Shown here: positions 1 through 7,918 of the stretch, in pieces | How the letters are laid out: every line of letters begins with the position of its first letter | How positions within the stretch are numbered: the stretch's first letter is position 1 | Assembly (NCBI RefSeq): GCF_014650755.1 | Contig: NZ_BMVO01000017.1 | Span: 1 to 64,000 of the forward strand | Source: Streptomyces chryseus | Lineage (GTDB): Bacteria; Actinomycetota; Actinomycetes; Streptomycetales; Streptomycetaceae | DNA length: 64,000 bases | Reading direction: 5' to 3' | Translations under genes and position numbers: made by a program | Notes under the pieces: model-generated | What the model was told of the DNA's origin: nothing | The model's database searches: none | The model's input: the letters and a program-made list of their open reading frames with translations, nothing else

Positions 1-863
1 ACTACGCCTCCCACACCAGCCACGTCGAACGCATCGAAGACGAACTCGCCCTCGTCCTCGACGGCCTGCGGCCCAGCGTTCCCACCATCCCGATGTTCTC
101 CACCCTCCGGGCCGAGTGGCTCGACACCACACCCGTCGACAGCCGCTACTGGTACGACAACCTCCGCCACCAGGTCCGCTTCAGCGAATCCATCGAACAA
201 CTCGTCACCGAAGACTTCCGCGTGTTCGTCGAGATCAGCGCCCACCCCGTACTCAGCATGCCGGTGCGCGAGATCGTCGAGGGACTGGCCGGCGCCCCCA
301 CCGTCGTGGGCGGGACGCTGCGGCGCGAGGACGGTGGCCTCCAGCGGTTCCTGCTGTCGGCGGCCGAGCTGCACGTGCGCGGCGTACGGCTCGACTGGCG
401 GCCGGCCTTCGGGGACGCGCGGCCCGCGCGGGTCGAGCTGCCCACCTACCCCTTCCAGCGCCGGCACTACTGGCTCGCGCAGGTGCAGCCCACCGGGGCC
501 GCCGACGAGCTGACGGCCGCCGGTTTCACCGACCCTGACGAGGAGACCGAAATGACGTCGTCCAAGGAATCGTTCGCCGAGCGGATCGCCGGCCTCTCCG
601 GCGAGGAGCGGGCCGACGCCCTGCTCGAACTGGTACGGGCCGAGACCGCGGCCGTGCTCGGCCACGCGACGGCGGACGCGGTCGACGACGACGAGGCGTT
701 CTTCGACGTGGGGTTCAACTCGCTGACCGCCGTGGAGCTGCGCAACCGGCTGGCCGAGAAGATCGGCGTCGAGCTGCCCGTGATGCTGCTGTTCGACCAG
801 CCGACGCCCGCGATGGTCGCGGAGTACCTGGTCGGCAAGGTCGCGGTCCCCGCCGAGGCCTGA
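1..863 (+). CDS. Type I modular polyketide synthase, C-terminal end (AT tail plus ACP), cut by the window edge
   Basis: The reading frame is open from the first bases and has no start here, so this is the 3' end of a large PKS gene. The first ~125 codons match the C-terminal part of an acyltransferase domain, including the YWYDNLR region, and end in the post-AT linker VELPTYPFQRRHYW. After a short linker comes an ACP of ~75 residues with the phosphopantetheine site GFNSLTAVELRNRL. Asn replaces the usual Asp of the DSL motif. No KR, DH or ER lies between AT and ACP, so this last module should leave a beta-keto group (inference). There is no thioesterase after the ACP. An amide synthase gene follows 76 nt later, which is how ansamycin lines release their chains. 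Confidence 0.93.
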   Translation, partial: YASHTSHVERIEDELALVLDGLRPSVPTIPMFSTLRAEWLDTTPVDSRYWYDNLRHQVRFSESIEQLVTEDFRVFVEISAHPVLSMPVREIVEGLAGAPTVVGGTLRREDGGLQRFLLSAAELHVRGVRLDWRPAFGDARPARVELPTYPFQRRHYWLAQVQPTGAADELTAAGFTDPDEETEMTSSKESFAERIAGLSGEERADALLELVRAETAAVLGHATADAVDDDEAFFDVGFNSLTAVELRNRLAEKIGVELPVMLLFDQPTPAMVAEYLVGKVAVPAEA

Positions 864-939
864 GCCTTCCCACCTCCGCCGCCCCGCCGACAGCCCGGCG
901 AACCCCTTGAACATCCTTCCGAAAGGCACGGACCACGCC

Positions 940-1737
940 ATGTTCGACATCGATCACTACCTCACCGCACTCGGCCACAGCGGCCCGCCGCCCGCCGCGA
1001 CGCTGGAGACGCTGCGCGTCCTCCACAAGGCGCACCTGATGACCGTCCCCTTCGACAACTTCCTCAACGAGGAGCGCGGCACGGCGATCTGGGACGGTGT
1101 CGACATCGACGTCGACACCGTCTTCAAGGAGGTCGTCGTCGGCGGTCGCGGTGGCGTCTGCTACGAACTGAACGGCCTCTTCCGTGAGTTGCTCGGCAGG
1201 CTCGGCTTCGAGGTCGTCGTCTTCTCGGCCGGTGTGCGCGGCCCCGACGGCAGCTTCGGCCCGGAGCTGGAGCACCTCTTCAACGGCGTACGGATCGACG
1301 GCGACTGGTACCTGGCCGACGTCGGCTACTCGGGTCCCTCGCTGATCGAGCCGGTACGGGTGTCCCCCGAGGCGCAGGAGCAGTACGGCAGCCAGTTCCG
1401 GGTCGTCGAGCAGTCCGCCGCCGATCCGGACGGTACGGGCTTCCACTACCTGGAGCGCAAACCGCGCGACGGCGAGTGGAGCACCATCCACCGCTTCCGG
1501 CTCAAGGCGCGGAGCTTCTCGGAGTGGCTCGACCACGACAACCCGGTCCTCGACGAGTACGCCCGGATGCTGGCCGCCAATGTCACGTACATCCGGGGCC
1601 GGGCGCTGGAGAACGGGCAGATGACGCTGACCGGCCGCCGTCTGCTGACCGTCGAGGACGGGCGTGAGCAGGTGCGGGTGCTGGTGAAGCAGCCCGACCT
1701 GGACGCCGTGATCAAGCACATCCTGCTGCAGGACTGA
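940..1737 (+). CDS. Amide synthase of the arylamine N-acetyltransferase family, probable chain-releasing macrolactamase
   Basis: 265 residues, the usual NAT size. The catalytic Cys is in GGRGGVCYELNGLF. The His and Asp of the triad are in EHLFNGVRIDGDWYLADVGYSG. In ansamycin clusters (RifF, GdmF) this family takes the finished polyketide from the last ACP and closes the macrolactam on the aromatic amine of the starter. The position directly after a thioesterase-less terminal PKS module supports that role here rather than drug acetylation. The ATG at 940 is chosen because the protein then begins like the family; an upstream TTG at 907 would add 11 residues with no family match. A GAAAGG sequence lies ~13 nt upstream. 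The substrate is inferred. Confidence 0.88.
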   Translation: MFDIDHYLTALGHSGPPPAATLETLRVLHKAHLMTVPFDNFLNEERGTAIWDGVDIDVDTVFKEVVVGGRGGVCYELNGLFRELLGRLGFEVVVFSAGVRGPDGSFGPELEHLFNGVRIDGDWYLADVGYSGPSLIEPVRVSPEAQEQYGSQFRVVEQSAADPDGTGFHYLERKPRDGEWSTIHRFRLKARSFSEWLDHDNPVLDEYARMLAANVTYIRGRALENGQMTLTGRRLLTVEDGREQVRVLVKQPDLDAVIKHILLQD

Positions 1738-1771
1738 CCCTGCACCGCCACTCACGAAGGAGGAGTACACG

Positions 1772-3394
1772 ATGTCTGCGTCGGCCGAGAGTCCGTTGTG
1801 GTGGCCCGACGAGGTGGCGGATCTGCTCGTCGTCGGCTACGGCCCGGTGGGGCAGGTGCTGGCCAATCTGATGGCCCAGCGCGGCCGCCGGGTGATCGTC
1901 GTCGAGCGGCACCCCAGGCCGTACACGATGCCGCGCGCCGTCGCCTTCGACGGCGAGGCGGCCCGCATCCTGGCCGCGGCCGGGGTCGCCGGCCACCTCG
2001 CCTCGGTGGGCGAGGCGTCGGGCGACTACATGTGGCGCAACGGCGCCGGGCAGGACCTGCTCTACATCGGCGCCGCCGAGGAGCACGGCCGCAACGGCTG
2101 GCCCGAGTCGACGTCCATGTACCAGCCGGGCCTGGAGGAGGCGCTGATCGCGCGCGGCAAGCGGCTCCCGGAGCTGACCGTGCTGCGCGGGTACGAGGCG
2201 GTCGACCTGGCCGAGACGGACGACGGTGTCGAACTGGCCGTGCGCAGCGCGGACGGGACGCGCCGCCGGTTGCGCTCGCGCTGGATCGTGGGCTGCGACG
2301 GGGCGAACAGCTTCGTACGCCGTCACATCGGCACCCCGGCCACCGATCTGGGCTTCCACCACGAGTGGCTGATCTGCGATCTCGTCCTGCACGACCGGCG
2401 CGAGTTCACGCCGAACAACCTGCAGATCTGCGACCCGGCCCGGCCCCGCACCCAGGTGTCGGCCGGTCCCGGGCACCGGCGGTGGGAGTTCATGCTGCTG
2501 CCGGGCGAGACCAAGGAGGAGATGGACACGGCCGAGACCGCGTGGCGTCTCCTGGAGCTGTGCGGGATCACTCCGGACGACGGGGTGATGGAGCGGCACG
2601 CCGTGTACGCCTTCCAGGCCGCGACCTGCCGGCAGTGGCGCTCCGGGCGGCTGTTGATCGCCGGGGACGCGGCACACCTGATGCCGCCGTTCGCGGGGCA
2701 GGGCATGAGTTCGGGATTCCGGGACGCCGCCAATCTCGTGTGGAAGCTGGATCTGGTGCTCGCGGGTCTCGCCGACGAGTCGCTGCTCGACTCGTACACC
2801 GAGGAGCGGCGTACGCACGTGCAGCACGCGATCGGGATGTCGGTGAACCTCGGCAAGGTCATCTGCCAGACCGACGCCAAGGCCGCCGCCGACAGGGACG
2901 CGGTGATGATCGCGGCCCGGGAGCGCAACCTGGCCCGGCCGCAGCAGTCGCCGTTCCATCCGCTCACCAAGGGCCTGCTGGACCGCGACGAGAAGGGCAG
3001 GCGGCGGCCCGGGTCCGGTGACCAGGTGCCGCAGCCGAGGGTTTCGGGGGCGGGCGGCGAGGGGCTGTTCGACGAAGTCGTCGGACGGGGCTTCGTGTTC
3101 GTCTCCCGGGACGATCCGAACGAGCTGCTCGACGCCGGGGACCGGGAGTTCCTGGCCGGCCTGGGGACGCGCCTGGTGTGGCTGCGCGACGCCGACGGCA
3201 CGGACACCGCAGGCCACCGCGACGCCGCGGTCGACGTCGAGGGCACGTACGGGGCGTACCTGGACGGGATCGGGGCGCGGAGCGTTCTGGTGCGGCCCGA
3301 CACGTACGTCTACGGCGCGGCGTCCGACGGCGCTTCGGCGGCGCGGCTCGTGGACGGCCTGCGGGAGCACCTGGCTCCCGTGCGGGTGGCATGA
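1772..3394 (+). CDS. FAD-dependent aromatic monooxygenase, 3-(3-hydroxyphenyl)propionate hydroxylase type (Rif-Orf19/GdmM-like)
   Basis: 540 residues. The N-terminal Rossmann motif is VVGYGPVGQVLANLMAQRG (about residues 17-35), and the second FAD motif is GDAAHLMPPFAGQGMSSGFRDAANLVWKL (about 300). This is the flavoprotein aromatic hydroxylase fold with a thioredoxin-like C-terminal part. Homologues next to ansamycin amide synthases oxidise the AHBA-derived ring during or after assembly (naphthalene formation in rifamycin, quinone oxidation in geldanamycin). The start is an ATG with a strong AGGAGG a few bases upstream, 34 nt after the amide synthase stop, so the two are probably co-transcribed. 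The exact substrate cannot be read from the sequence. Confidence 0.88.
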   Translation: MSASAESPLWWPDEVADLLVVGYGPVGQVLANLMAQRGRRVIVVERHPRPYTMPRAVAFDGEAARILAAAGVAGHLASVGEASGDYMWRNGAGQDLLYIGAAEEHGRNGWPESTSMYQPGLEEALIARGKRLPELTVLRGYEAVDLAETDDGVELAVRSADGTRRRLRSRWIVGCDGANSFVRRHIGTPATDLGFHHEWLICDLVLHDRREFTPNNLQICDPARPRTQVSAGPGHRRWEFMLLPGETKEEMDTAETAWRLLELCGITPDDGVMERHAVYAFQAATCRQWRSGRLLIAGDAAHLMPPFAGQGMSSGFRDAANLVWKLDLVLAGLADESLLDSYTEERRTHVQHAIGMSVNLGKVICQTDAKAAADRDAVMIAARERNLARPQQSPFHPLTKGLLDRDEKGRRRPGSGDQVPQPRVSGAGGEGLFDEVVGRGFVFVSRDDPNELLDAGDREFLAGLGTRLVWLRDADGTDTAGHRDAAVDVEGTYGAYLDGIGARSVLVRPDTYVYGAASDGASAARLVDGLREHLAPVRVA

Positions 3395-3400
3395 GGACGC

Positions 3401-3445
3401 GGCGCGGGGCGTCCGGCACCCGGTCCGCCCCGGGCGCCCCGCGCC
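3401..3445. terminator. Hairpin terminator between convergent genes
   Basis: An 11-bp perfect stem (GGCGCGGGGCG at 3401-3411, its complement at 3435-3445) lies between the convergent monooxygenase and HxlR genes, so it could serve both directions. Confidence 0.6.
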
Positions 3446-3468
3446 GCACGCGCGGGGCGCCGCGGTGG

Positions 3469-3915
3469 TCAGCCGGCCAGGGCGGGCGCGCGGTCGGCCT
3501 CGGCGGCGGCCAGGACGTCGTCGTAGTCGGCGCGGGCCCGGTCGATCTCGTGCAGGTGGCGCTCGGCCCAACCGGTCAGCAGGACGAGCGAGTCGTACAG
3601 CTCGCAGGCCATCGGTGTGGCGGTGTACTCGACCTTCGGCGGCACCGTCGGGTACACGGTGCGGGTCAGCAGGCCGTCCCGTTCCAGGTTGCGCAGGGTC
3701 AGCGTCAGCATGCGGCGGCTGATGCCCTTCACCTGGCGCTCCAGTTCGGTGAAGCGGGCCGGGCCCTGCGTGGTGACCAGCAGGATGCCGATGCTCCACT
3801 TCCCGCTCACCCGGCCGAGGACCTCAAGAACCGAACAGGCGGACTGCGCGGCAGGAGTTTCGCACTGCTTCACGGCGCTGACCTCGGTGGTCACACCGGT
3901 GTTCCCCTGAGACAT
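3469..3915 (-). CDS. HxlR-family winged-helix transcriptional regulator
   Basis: 148 residues. The HxlR core reads CSVLEVLGRVSGKWSIGILL, then GPARFTELERQVKGISRRMLTLTLRNLERDGLLTRTVYPTVPPKVEYTAT, which is the recognition helix and wing of this family. A Cys near residue 17 and another near 27 could be redox or ligand sensing, as in other HxlR proteins (inference). It is transcribed away from the MFS exporter gene, and a perfect palindrome lies in the shared upstream region, so the likely job is to repress itself and the exporter. The start is the ATG 3913-3915 behind a GGAGGC-like sequence. Confidence 0.92.
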   Translation of the reverse strand: MSQGNTGVTTEVSAVKQCETPAAQSACSVLEVLGRVSGKWSIGILLVTTQGPARFTELERQVKGISRRMLTLTLRNLERDGLLTRTVYPTVPPKVEYTATPMACELYDSLVLLTGWAERHLHEIDRARADYDDVLAAAEADRAPALAG

Positions 3916-3935
3916 AAAAGTGCCTCCTTCCCATC

Positions 3936-3962
3936 GAGTTCATGGTCCCAGACCATGAACTC
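3936..3962. promoter_or_regulatory. Perfect 12-bp inverted repeat, probable HxlR operator
   Basis: Arms GAGTTCATGGTC and GACCATGAACTC are separated by CCA, with no mismatch. It sits about 20 nt upstream of the HxlR start and 100 nt upstream of the exporter start in an intergenic stretch that is less GC-rich than its surroundings. A repressor dimer site controlling both genes is the simplest reading. Confidence 0.75.
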
Positions 3963-4063
3963 TGTAACAAGACGTGCACTTAGGCAGCCGCCCTGAGTCA
4001 GCCGCACTCGTCAGCCCATGTGCAGCACTCCCCTTCCGTTGCCGGACAAGAAAGTTGAGATCC

Positions 4064-5548
4064 GTGACCTCACAAACGAAATCCAGCTCGCGCGGGCTGG
4101 CGCTCGCCATTCTCTGCGCGATGCAGCTGATGATCGTCCTGGACGGGACGATCGTGACCGTCGCCCTGCCGACCATCCAGAACGACCTGGACTTCTCCCA
4201 GAGCGGTCTGTCCTGGGTGGTCAACTCCTACCTCATCGCGTTCGCCGGACTCCTCCTCCTGTCCGGCCGGCTCGGTGACCTGATCGGCACCAAGAAGGTG
4301 TTCCTGGCGGGTCTGGTCACCTTCACCGCCGCCTCGTTCCTCTGCGGCGTCGCCACCACCTCGGAGCTGCTGATCGCCGGCCGCTTCCTCCAGGGCGTGG
4401 GAGCCGCACTGGCGTCCGCCGTGGTGCTCGGCATGATCGTCGGCCTGTACCCCGAGCCGGGCGAGCAGGCCAAGGCGATGGGCATCTACGGCTTCGTCTC
4501 GGCCGGTGGCGCCTCGGTCGGCCTGATCGCCGGCGGTGTCATCACCGAGACGCTGGGCTGGCACTGGGTGTTCCTGATCAACCTGCCGATCGGCGCGGTG
4601 GCGCTGGTCGCCGGTCTGCGCCTGCTCACCGGACGGCCGGGTCTCGGACTGCGTGCCGGTGCCGACGCGATCGGCGCCGTCCTGGTCACCGCGGGCCTCT
4701 CGCTCGGTGTCTTCACCATCTCGCAGGTCGCCGAGGACAAGTACAGCAACGGTGAGCTCGGCCTGTACGGCGCGATCTCGGTACTGCTGCTGGTCGCGTT
4801 CGTACTCCGCCAGGCCAAGGCCGCCAAGCCGCTGCTCGCCCTGCGCATCTTCCGCAACCGGGAGATCTCCGGCGCCAACATCGCGGTGGTGCTGCTCTTC
4901 GCGGCCGGTTTCGGCTTCCAGTTCCTCAACGCCCTGTACCTCCAGCGCGTCCTCGGCTTCGACTCGATGCAGACCGGCCTGGCGTTCCTGCCGGCGCCCA
5001 TCGTCATCGGCACCATGTCGCTGTTCTTCACGGCGAAGCTCACCGCCCGCTACGGCACCCGCCGGGTGCTGCTGACCGGTCTGCTGTTCCTGGGCGTCGG
5101 CCTGCTGCTGCTCAGCCGGGCGCCCGTCGACGGCAACTACGCCACGGACGTCCTGCCGACCCTCGTCATCCAGGGCTTCGGCATGGGCCTCACGGTCCCG
5201 GCGGTCATCATGCGGGCCATGTCGGGCGCCGCGCCGGCCGACGCCGGTCTGGCGTCGGGCCTGAACACCACCGCCCAGCAGGCGGGCGCCGCGGTCGGTC
5301 TCGCGGTCCTGGCCACGGTGGCCACGTCGTACAGCAACTCGCTGGTCAGCAAGGGCACCGAGCAGGTCGAGGCGCTGCGGGACGGTTACGGGCTCGGGTT
5401 CCAGTTCTCGGCCGGGTTCGTCTTCCTCGCCTGGCTCGTCACCTTCTTCGTCCTGCGGGACAAGCCGGCCGCGCAGGAGCCGGGCACGTCGGAGCAGCCG
5501 TCCGACCAGGCGGCCTCCCCCAGCGCCGCGGCGGTGACCGTGCACTGA
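4064..5548 (+). CDS. MFS drug exporter, DHA2 (EmrB/QacA) type with 14 membrane spans
   Basis: 494 residues from the GTG at 4064. It begins with LCAMQLMIVLDGTIVTVALPTIQNDL, the first-helix signature of DHA2 exporters. Motif A is LSGRLGDLIGTKKVF, and there is a motif C-like stretch in helix 5 (GGASVGLIAGGVITETLGWHW). The length and the spread of hydrophobic segments fit 14 transmembrane helices. The extra leader of the longer open frame (from 3974) has no membrane-protein character, so the GTG is preferred even though its ribosome site is weak. Divergent from the HxlR gene across a perfect operator, it is probably the self-resistance or export pump for the adjacent polyketide. Confidence 0.9.
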   Translation: MTSQTKSSSRGLALAILCAMQLMIVLDGTIVTVALPTIQNDLDFSQSGLSWVVNSYLIAFAGLLLLSGRLGDLIGTKKVFLAGLVTFTAASFLCGVATTSELLIAGRFLQGVGAALASAVVLGMIVGLYPEPGEQAKAMGIYGFVSAGGASVGLIAGGVITETLGWHWVFLINLPIGAVALVAGLRLLTGRPGLGLRAGADAIGAVLVTAGLSLGVFTISQVAEDKYSNGELGLYGAISVLLLVAFVLRQAKAAKPLLALRIFRNREISGANIAVVLLFAAGFGFQFLNALYLQRVLGFDSMQTGLAFLPAPIVIGTMSLFFTAKLTARYGTRRVLLTGLLFLGVGLLLLSRAPVDGNYATDVLPTLVIQGFGMGLTVPAVIMRAMSGAAPADAGLASGLNTTAQQAGAAVGLAVLATVATSYSNSLVSKGTEQVEALRDGYGLGFQFSAGFVFLAWLVTFFVLRDKPAAQEPGTSEQPSDQAASPSAAAVTVH

Positions 5549-5688
5549 CCCGCTGAGCCAACGGACGGGAGCGCGGCCGGTGTTGTCTGCCGGCCGCGCT
5601 CCGGTCCGTTGGCCGTCGCCGTGGTGCCACCGGCACCCGTTGAGACAGACCAGCAAGCAAGAACGCGACAGACCGAGAGGTGTTCACC

Positions 5689-6789
5689 ATGGCGGACAGG
5701 ATCCGAGTGGGAGTGGTAGGGGCGCACGCCGAGCGGGGCTGGGGGCGGGGAATCCATCTGCCCGCCCTGGCCGCTTCCCGCGACGACTACGAGATCACGG
5801 CGGTCGCCGGCACGAGCCAGGAGTCGGCGCGGGCCGCGGCCGGCGTGTGGGGCGCCCGGCACGCGTTCGACGACGCCCGTCAGCTGATGGCGCACCCGGA
5901 GGTCGACCTCGTCACCATCGCCGTGCAACTCCCCCAGCGCGACGGCCTGGTGGACGCGGCGATCGCGGCGGGCAAGCACGTGTACAGCGAGTGGCCGCTG
6001 GCGCTCGACGCGGACACCGCCGAGCGGCTGCGTACGAGCGCGGACAAGGCCGGGGTCCGGCACGCCGTGGGACTCCAGTCCCGGCACCACCCGGCGATCC
6101 GCCTGCTGCGCGACCTGCTCGCGGACGGCCTGGTCGGCGAGGTGCTCTCGACCTCGCTCAGCTACTCGCTCGCGGCCCCCGAGGTCTGGTCGCAGCGGTA
6201 CGCCGCCCTGTTCGACCACACCAAGGGCGTCAACCACGTCGCGGTCGTCGGCGGTCACGCCCTCGACATGTACGGGTCGGCGGTGGGCGGCTTCGCCGAG
6301 CTGTCCGCGACCCTGACGACCCGGATCGGCCGCGTGACGATGCAGGAGACGGGCGAGGAGATCGAGGTGACCTCGCCGGACCAGATCGTGGTGGCGGGCC
6401 TGCTGGAGTCGGGGGCGGCGGCCTCCGCGCACTTCATGACGGGCGGCCCCCGCGGCGACGGCTTCCGGATCGAGGTGCACGGGCGGGCGGGCCGGCTCGT
6501 CCTGCGGTCGACGGACGACTCGCTGGTCGGCCCCGAGTTCGTCCTCACCCACGCCCGGGCCAACGGCGCCCCCGCCGAGGAGATCGCACTGCCCGCGGCC
6601 TACCGCCCCGCACTGGACGGCGTACCGTCCCCGGTGAGCAACGTGCACCGGGTGTACGCGGACCTCGCGCGGGCGATCCGCACGGGTGACTCCTTCGAGC
6701 CGGACTTCGGCACGGCGGCCCGCACGCACCGCCTCCTGGACGCGGTCAAGCGGTCCGCCGCCACGGGCGAGCGGCAGCGCCTCGGCTGA
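5689..6789 (+). CDS. Gfo/Idh/MocA-family NAD(P)-dependent oxidoreductase (possible RifL-like)
   Basis: 366 residues. An N-terminal Rossmann region begins IRVGVVGAHAERGWGRGIHLPALAA. GKHVYSEWPLALD (about residue 98) is the characteristic EKP-like loop of the family, here with Trp-Pro in place of Lys-Pro. The C-terminal half is the alpha/beta domain (NHVAVVGGHALDMYG). In AHBA gene sets, RifL is a member of this family and acts with RifK to make the aminosugar precursor. The context makes that plausible, but many Gfo/Idh enzymes have other substrates. The ATG at 5689 is preferred over the GTG at 5680 because GAGAGG lies about 8 nt upstream of it. Missing Lys in the EKP loop is worth noting. Confidence 0.8.
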   Translation: MADRIRVGVVGAHAERGWGRGIHLPALAASRDDYEITAVAGTSQESARAAAGVWGARHAFDDARQLMAHPEVDLVTIAVQLPQRDGLVDAAIAAGKHVYSEWPLALDADTAERLRTSADKAGVRHAVGLQSRHHPAIRLLRDLLADGLVGEVLSTSLSYSLAAPEVWSQRYAALFDHTKGVNHVAVVGGHALDMYGSAVGGFAELSATLTTRIGRVTMQETGEEIEVTSPDQIVVAGLLESGAAASAHFMTGGPRGDGFRIEVHGRAGRLVLRSTDDSLVGPEFVLTHARANGAPAEEIALPAAYRPALDGVPSPVSNVHRVYADLARAIRTGDSFEPDFGTAARTHRLLDAVKRSAATGERQRLG

Positions 6790-6817
6790 CCGGCGGCCCT
6801 CCCCCGCTCACGCACGT

Positions 6818-6859
6818 GACGGAGGCCGCCCCCCGGAGTTCGGGGGGGCGGCCTCCGTC
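6818..6859. terminator. Strong bidirectional hairpin terminator
   Basis: GACGGAGGCCGCCCCCCG pairs with its near-exact complement ending at 6859 around a small loop. It lies between the convergent oxidoreductase and DUF2306 genes. Confidence 0.75.
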
Positions 6860-6875
6860 GTGCGCGGTACGGGGA

Positions 6876-7640
6876 TCAGGAGGGCATCGCGGCCTTGCGC
6901 CGGGCGGCCCGTGCCTTGTGGCGGGCGGCCGCGCCGCGTTCGATCAGCCACCACTCGGCGATGAGCAGCGGAATGATCCAGCCCGGCCAGGACGCGAGCC
7001 CCGCCCGCGCCTGCCCCCACGCGATGAGGGTCGGGATGTCCTGGGTGACGGGCATGGGCAGGATGGTGTGGTCGTAGATCACGCCGAGGATGCGGCTGAA
7101 GATGATCGACAGTGTCAGCGCGAAGCTGCGCACCATCCACCGGCGGTGCTCGTCCTGCCGGCGCTGCCGGGCCATCCGGATGCCCGCGATCGCCGTACCG
7201 GCCCACAGCACCGAGGTGGTGACGGTGCTGACCTGCATCGACAGTCCCGACGGGCTGACCATGGCGACGGCGACGCCCGCGACGGCGCCGGGCAGGACGC
7301 CCGCGAGGACGTACAGCCGGCCGCTGATCCGGTGGACCTTCGGGTGCTTCTTGCGCAGGGCCGGCCAGACCTGGAGGCAGCAGGTGACCAGGGCGACCGT
7401 GCCGAAGACGACATGGGCGACCAGGACCGGGTAGTGCCACGCATGGCCGGGCGCCAGCGGGATCTTGCTGTCCGCGGGGTCGAAGGTGAGGTAGCGCGGC
7501 ACGTTGTACGCGATGAACACCGCGGCCACGGTCGCGAGCGGGCCGACCCAGGGGCGTCTCCACCAGCGTACGGACGGGCCGGCCGCGGCCGGCCGTCCTG
7601 GGCCGGAGGTGCGCTCCGGCTCGGTCGTCGTGATCGTCAC
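6876..7640 (-). CDS. DUF2306-family integral membrane protein
   Basis: 254 residues with about six hydrophobic spans. The conserved family features are HPKVHRISGRLYV (about residue 98) and the HRRWMVRSFALTLSIIFSRIL stretch (about 167). The family is of unknown function. The two conserved His-containing loops next to membrane helices resemble haem-binding membrane proteins, but that is inference. It is the last gene of a minus-strand run BBE oxidase, P450, ferredoxin, DUF2306, 47 nt after the ferredoxin, so a role in the oxidative tailoring unit (electron supply or membrane placement) is possible. The GTG start at 7640 has AGGAGAAC upstream. Confidence 0.85.
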   Translation of the reverse strand: MTITTTEPERTSGPGRPAAAGPSVRWWRRPWVGPLATVAAVFIAYNVPRYLTFDPADSKIPLAPGHAWHYPVLVAHVVFGTVALVTCCLQVWPALRKKHPKVHRISGRLYVLAGVLPGAVAGVAVAMVSPSGLSMQVSTVTTSVLWAGTAIAGIRMARQRRQDEHRRWMVRSFALTLSIIFSRILGVIYDHTILPMPVTQDIPTLIAWGQARAGLASWPGWIIPLLIAEWWLIERGAAARHKARAARRKAAMPS

Positions 7641-7687
7641 GACCGTTCTCCTGTCTTCATGGTCAAGGCGTGATCAGGACGTGAGGG

Positions 7688-7918
7688 TCAGTCGACCGCG
7701 ACGAGGGAGTCGCCGGTGGTCAGGTCGGTGACGTCGATGGCCCGGTAGGGGCAGTAGTCGGCGGCGTCGAGCACGTCCTCGTCCGGCTCGATCCGGGCCT
7801 CCACGGGTACGGCCTTGCCGCCCGCCAGCCGGAACCGGTCGGGCAGGTTGCCGTTGCACAGACCGGCGCCCATGCAGGCGTGCTGGTCCACCTCGATGTG
7901 CCAGGTCACGGCGGTCAC
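7688..7918 (-). CDS. Single-cluster [3Fe-4S] ferredoxin, P450 partner
   Basis: 76 residues. HACMGAGLCNG gives the first two cluster ligands and DYCPYRAI the third. The residue between the first two Cys at the fourth-ligand position is Gly/Ala rather than Cys, the pattern of [3Fe-4S] ferredoxins that serve actinomycete P450s. The GTG start overlaps the P450 stop codon (GTGA), so the pair is translationally coupled. It should pass electrons from a ferredoxin reductase, possibly the one at 18.2-19.5 kb, to the upstream P450. Confidence 0.93.
   Translation of the reverse strand: MTAVTWHIEVDQHACMGAGLCNGNLPDRFRLAGGKAVPVEARIEPDEDVLDAADYCPYRAIDVTDLTTGDSLVAVD

Noticed and set aside
1712..3799. 695-codon open frame on the minus strand opposite the FAD monooxygenase
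   Set aside because: Pro/Arg/Gly-rich shadow translation with no family sequence; caused by the GC-rich third positions of the real gene.
6818..6859. Possible small RNA from the strong hairpin
   Set aside because: Position between convergent genes explains it as a terminator.
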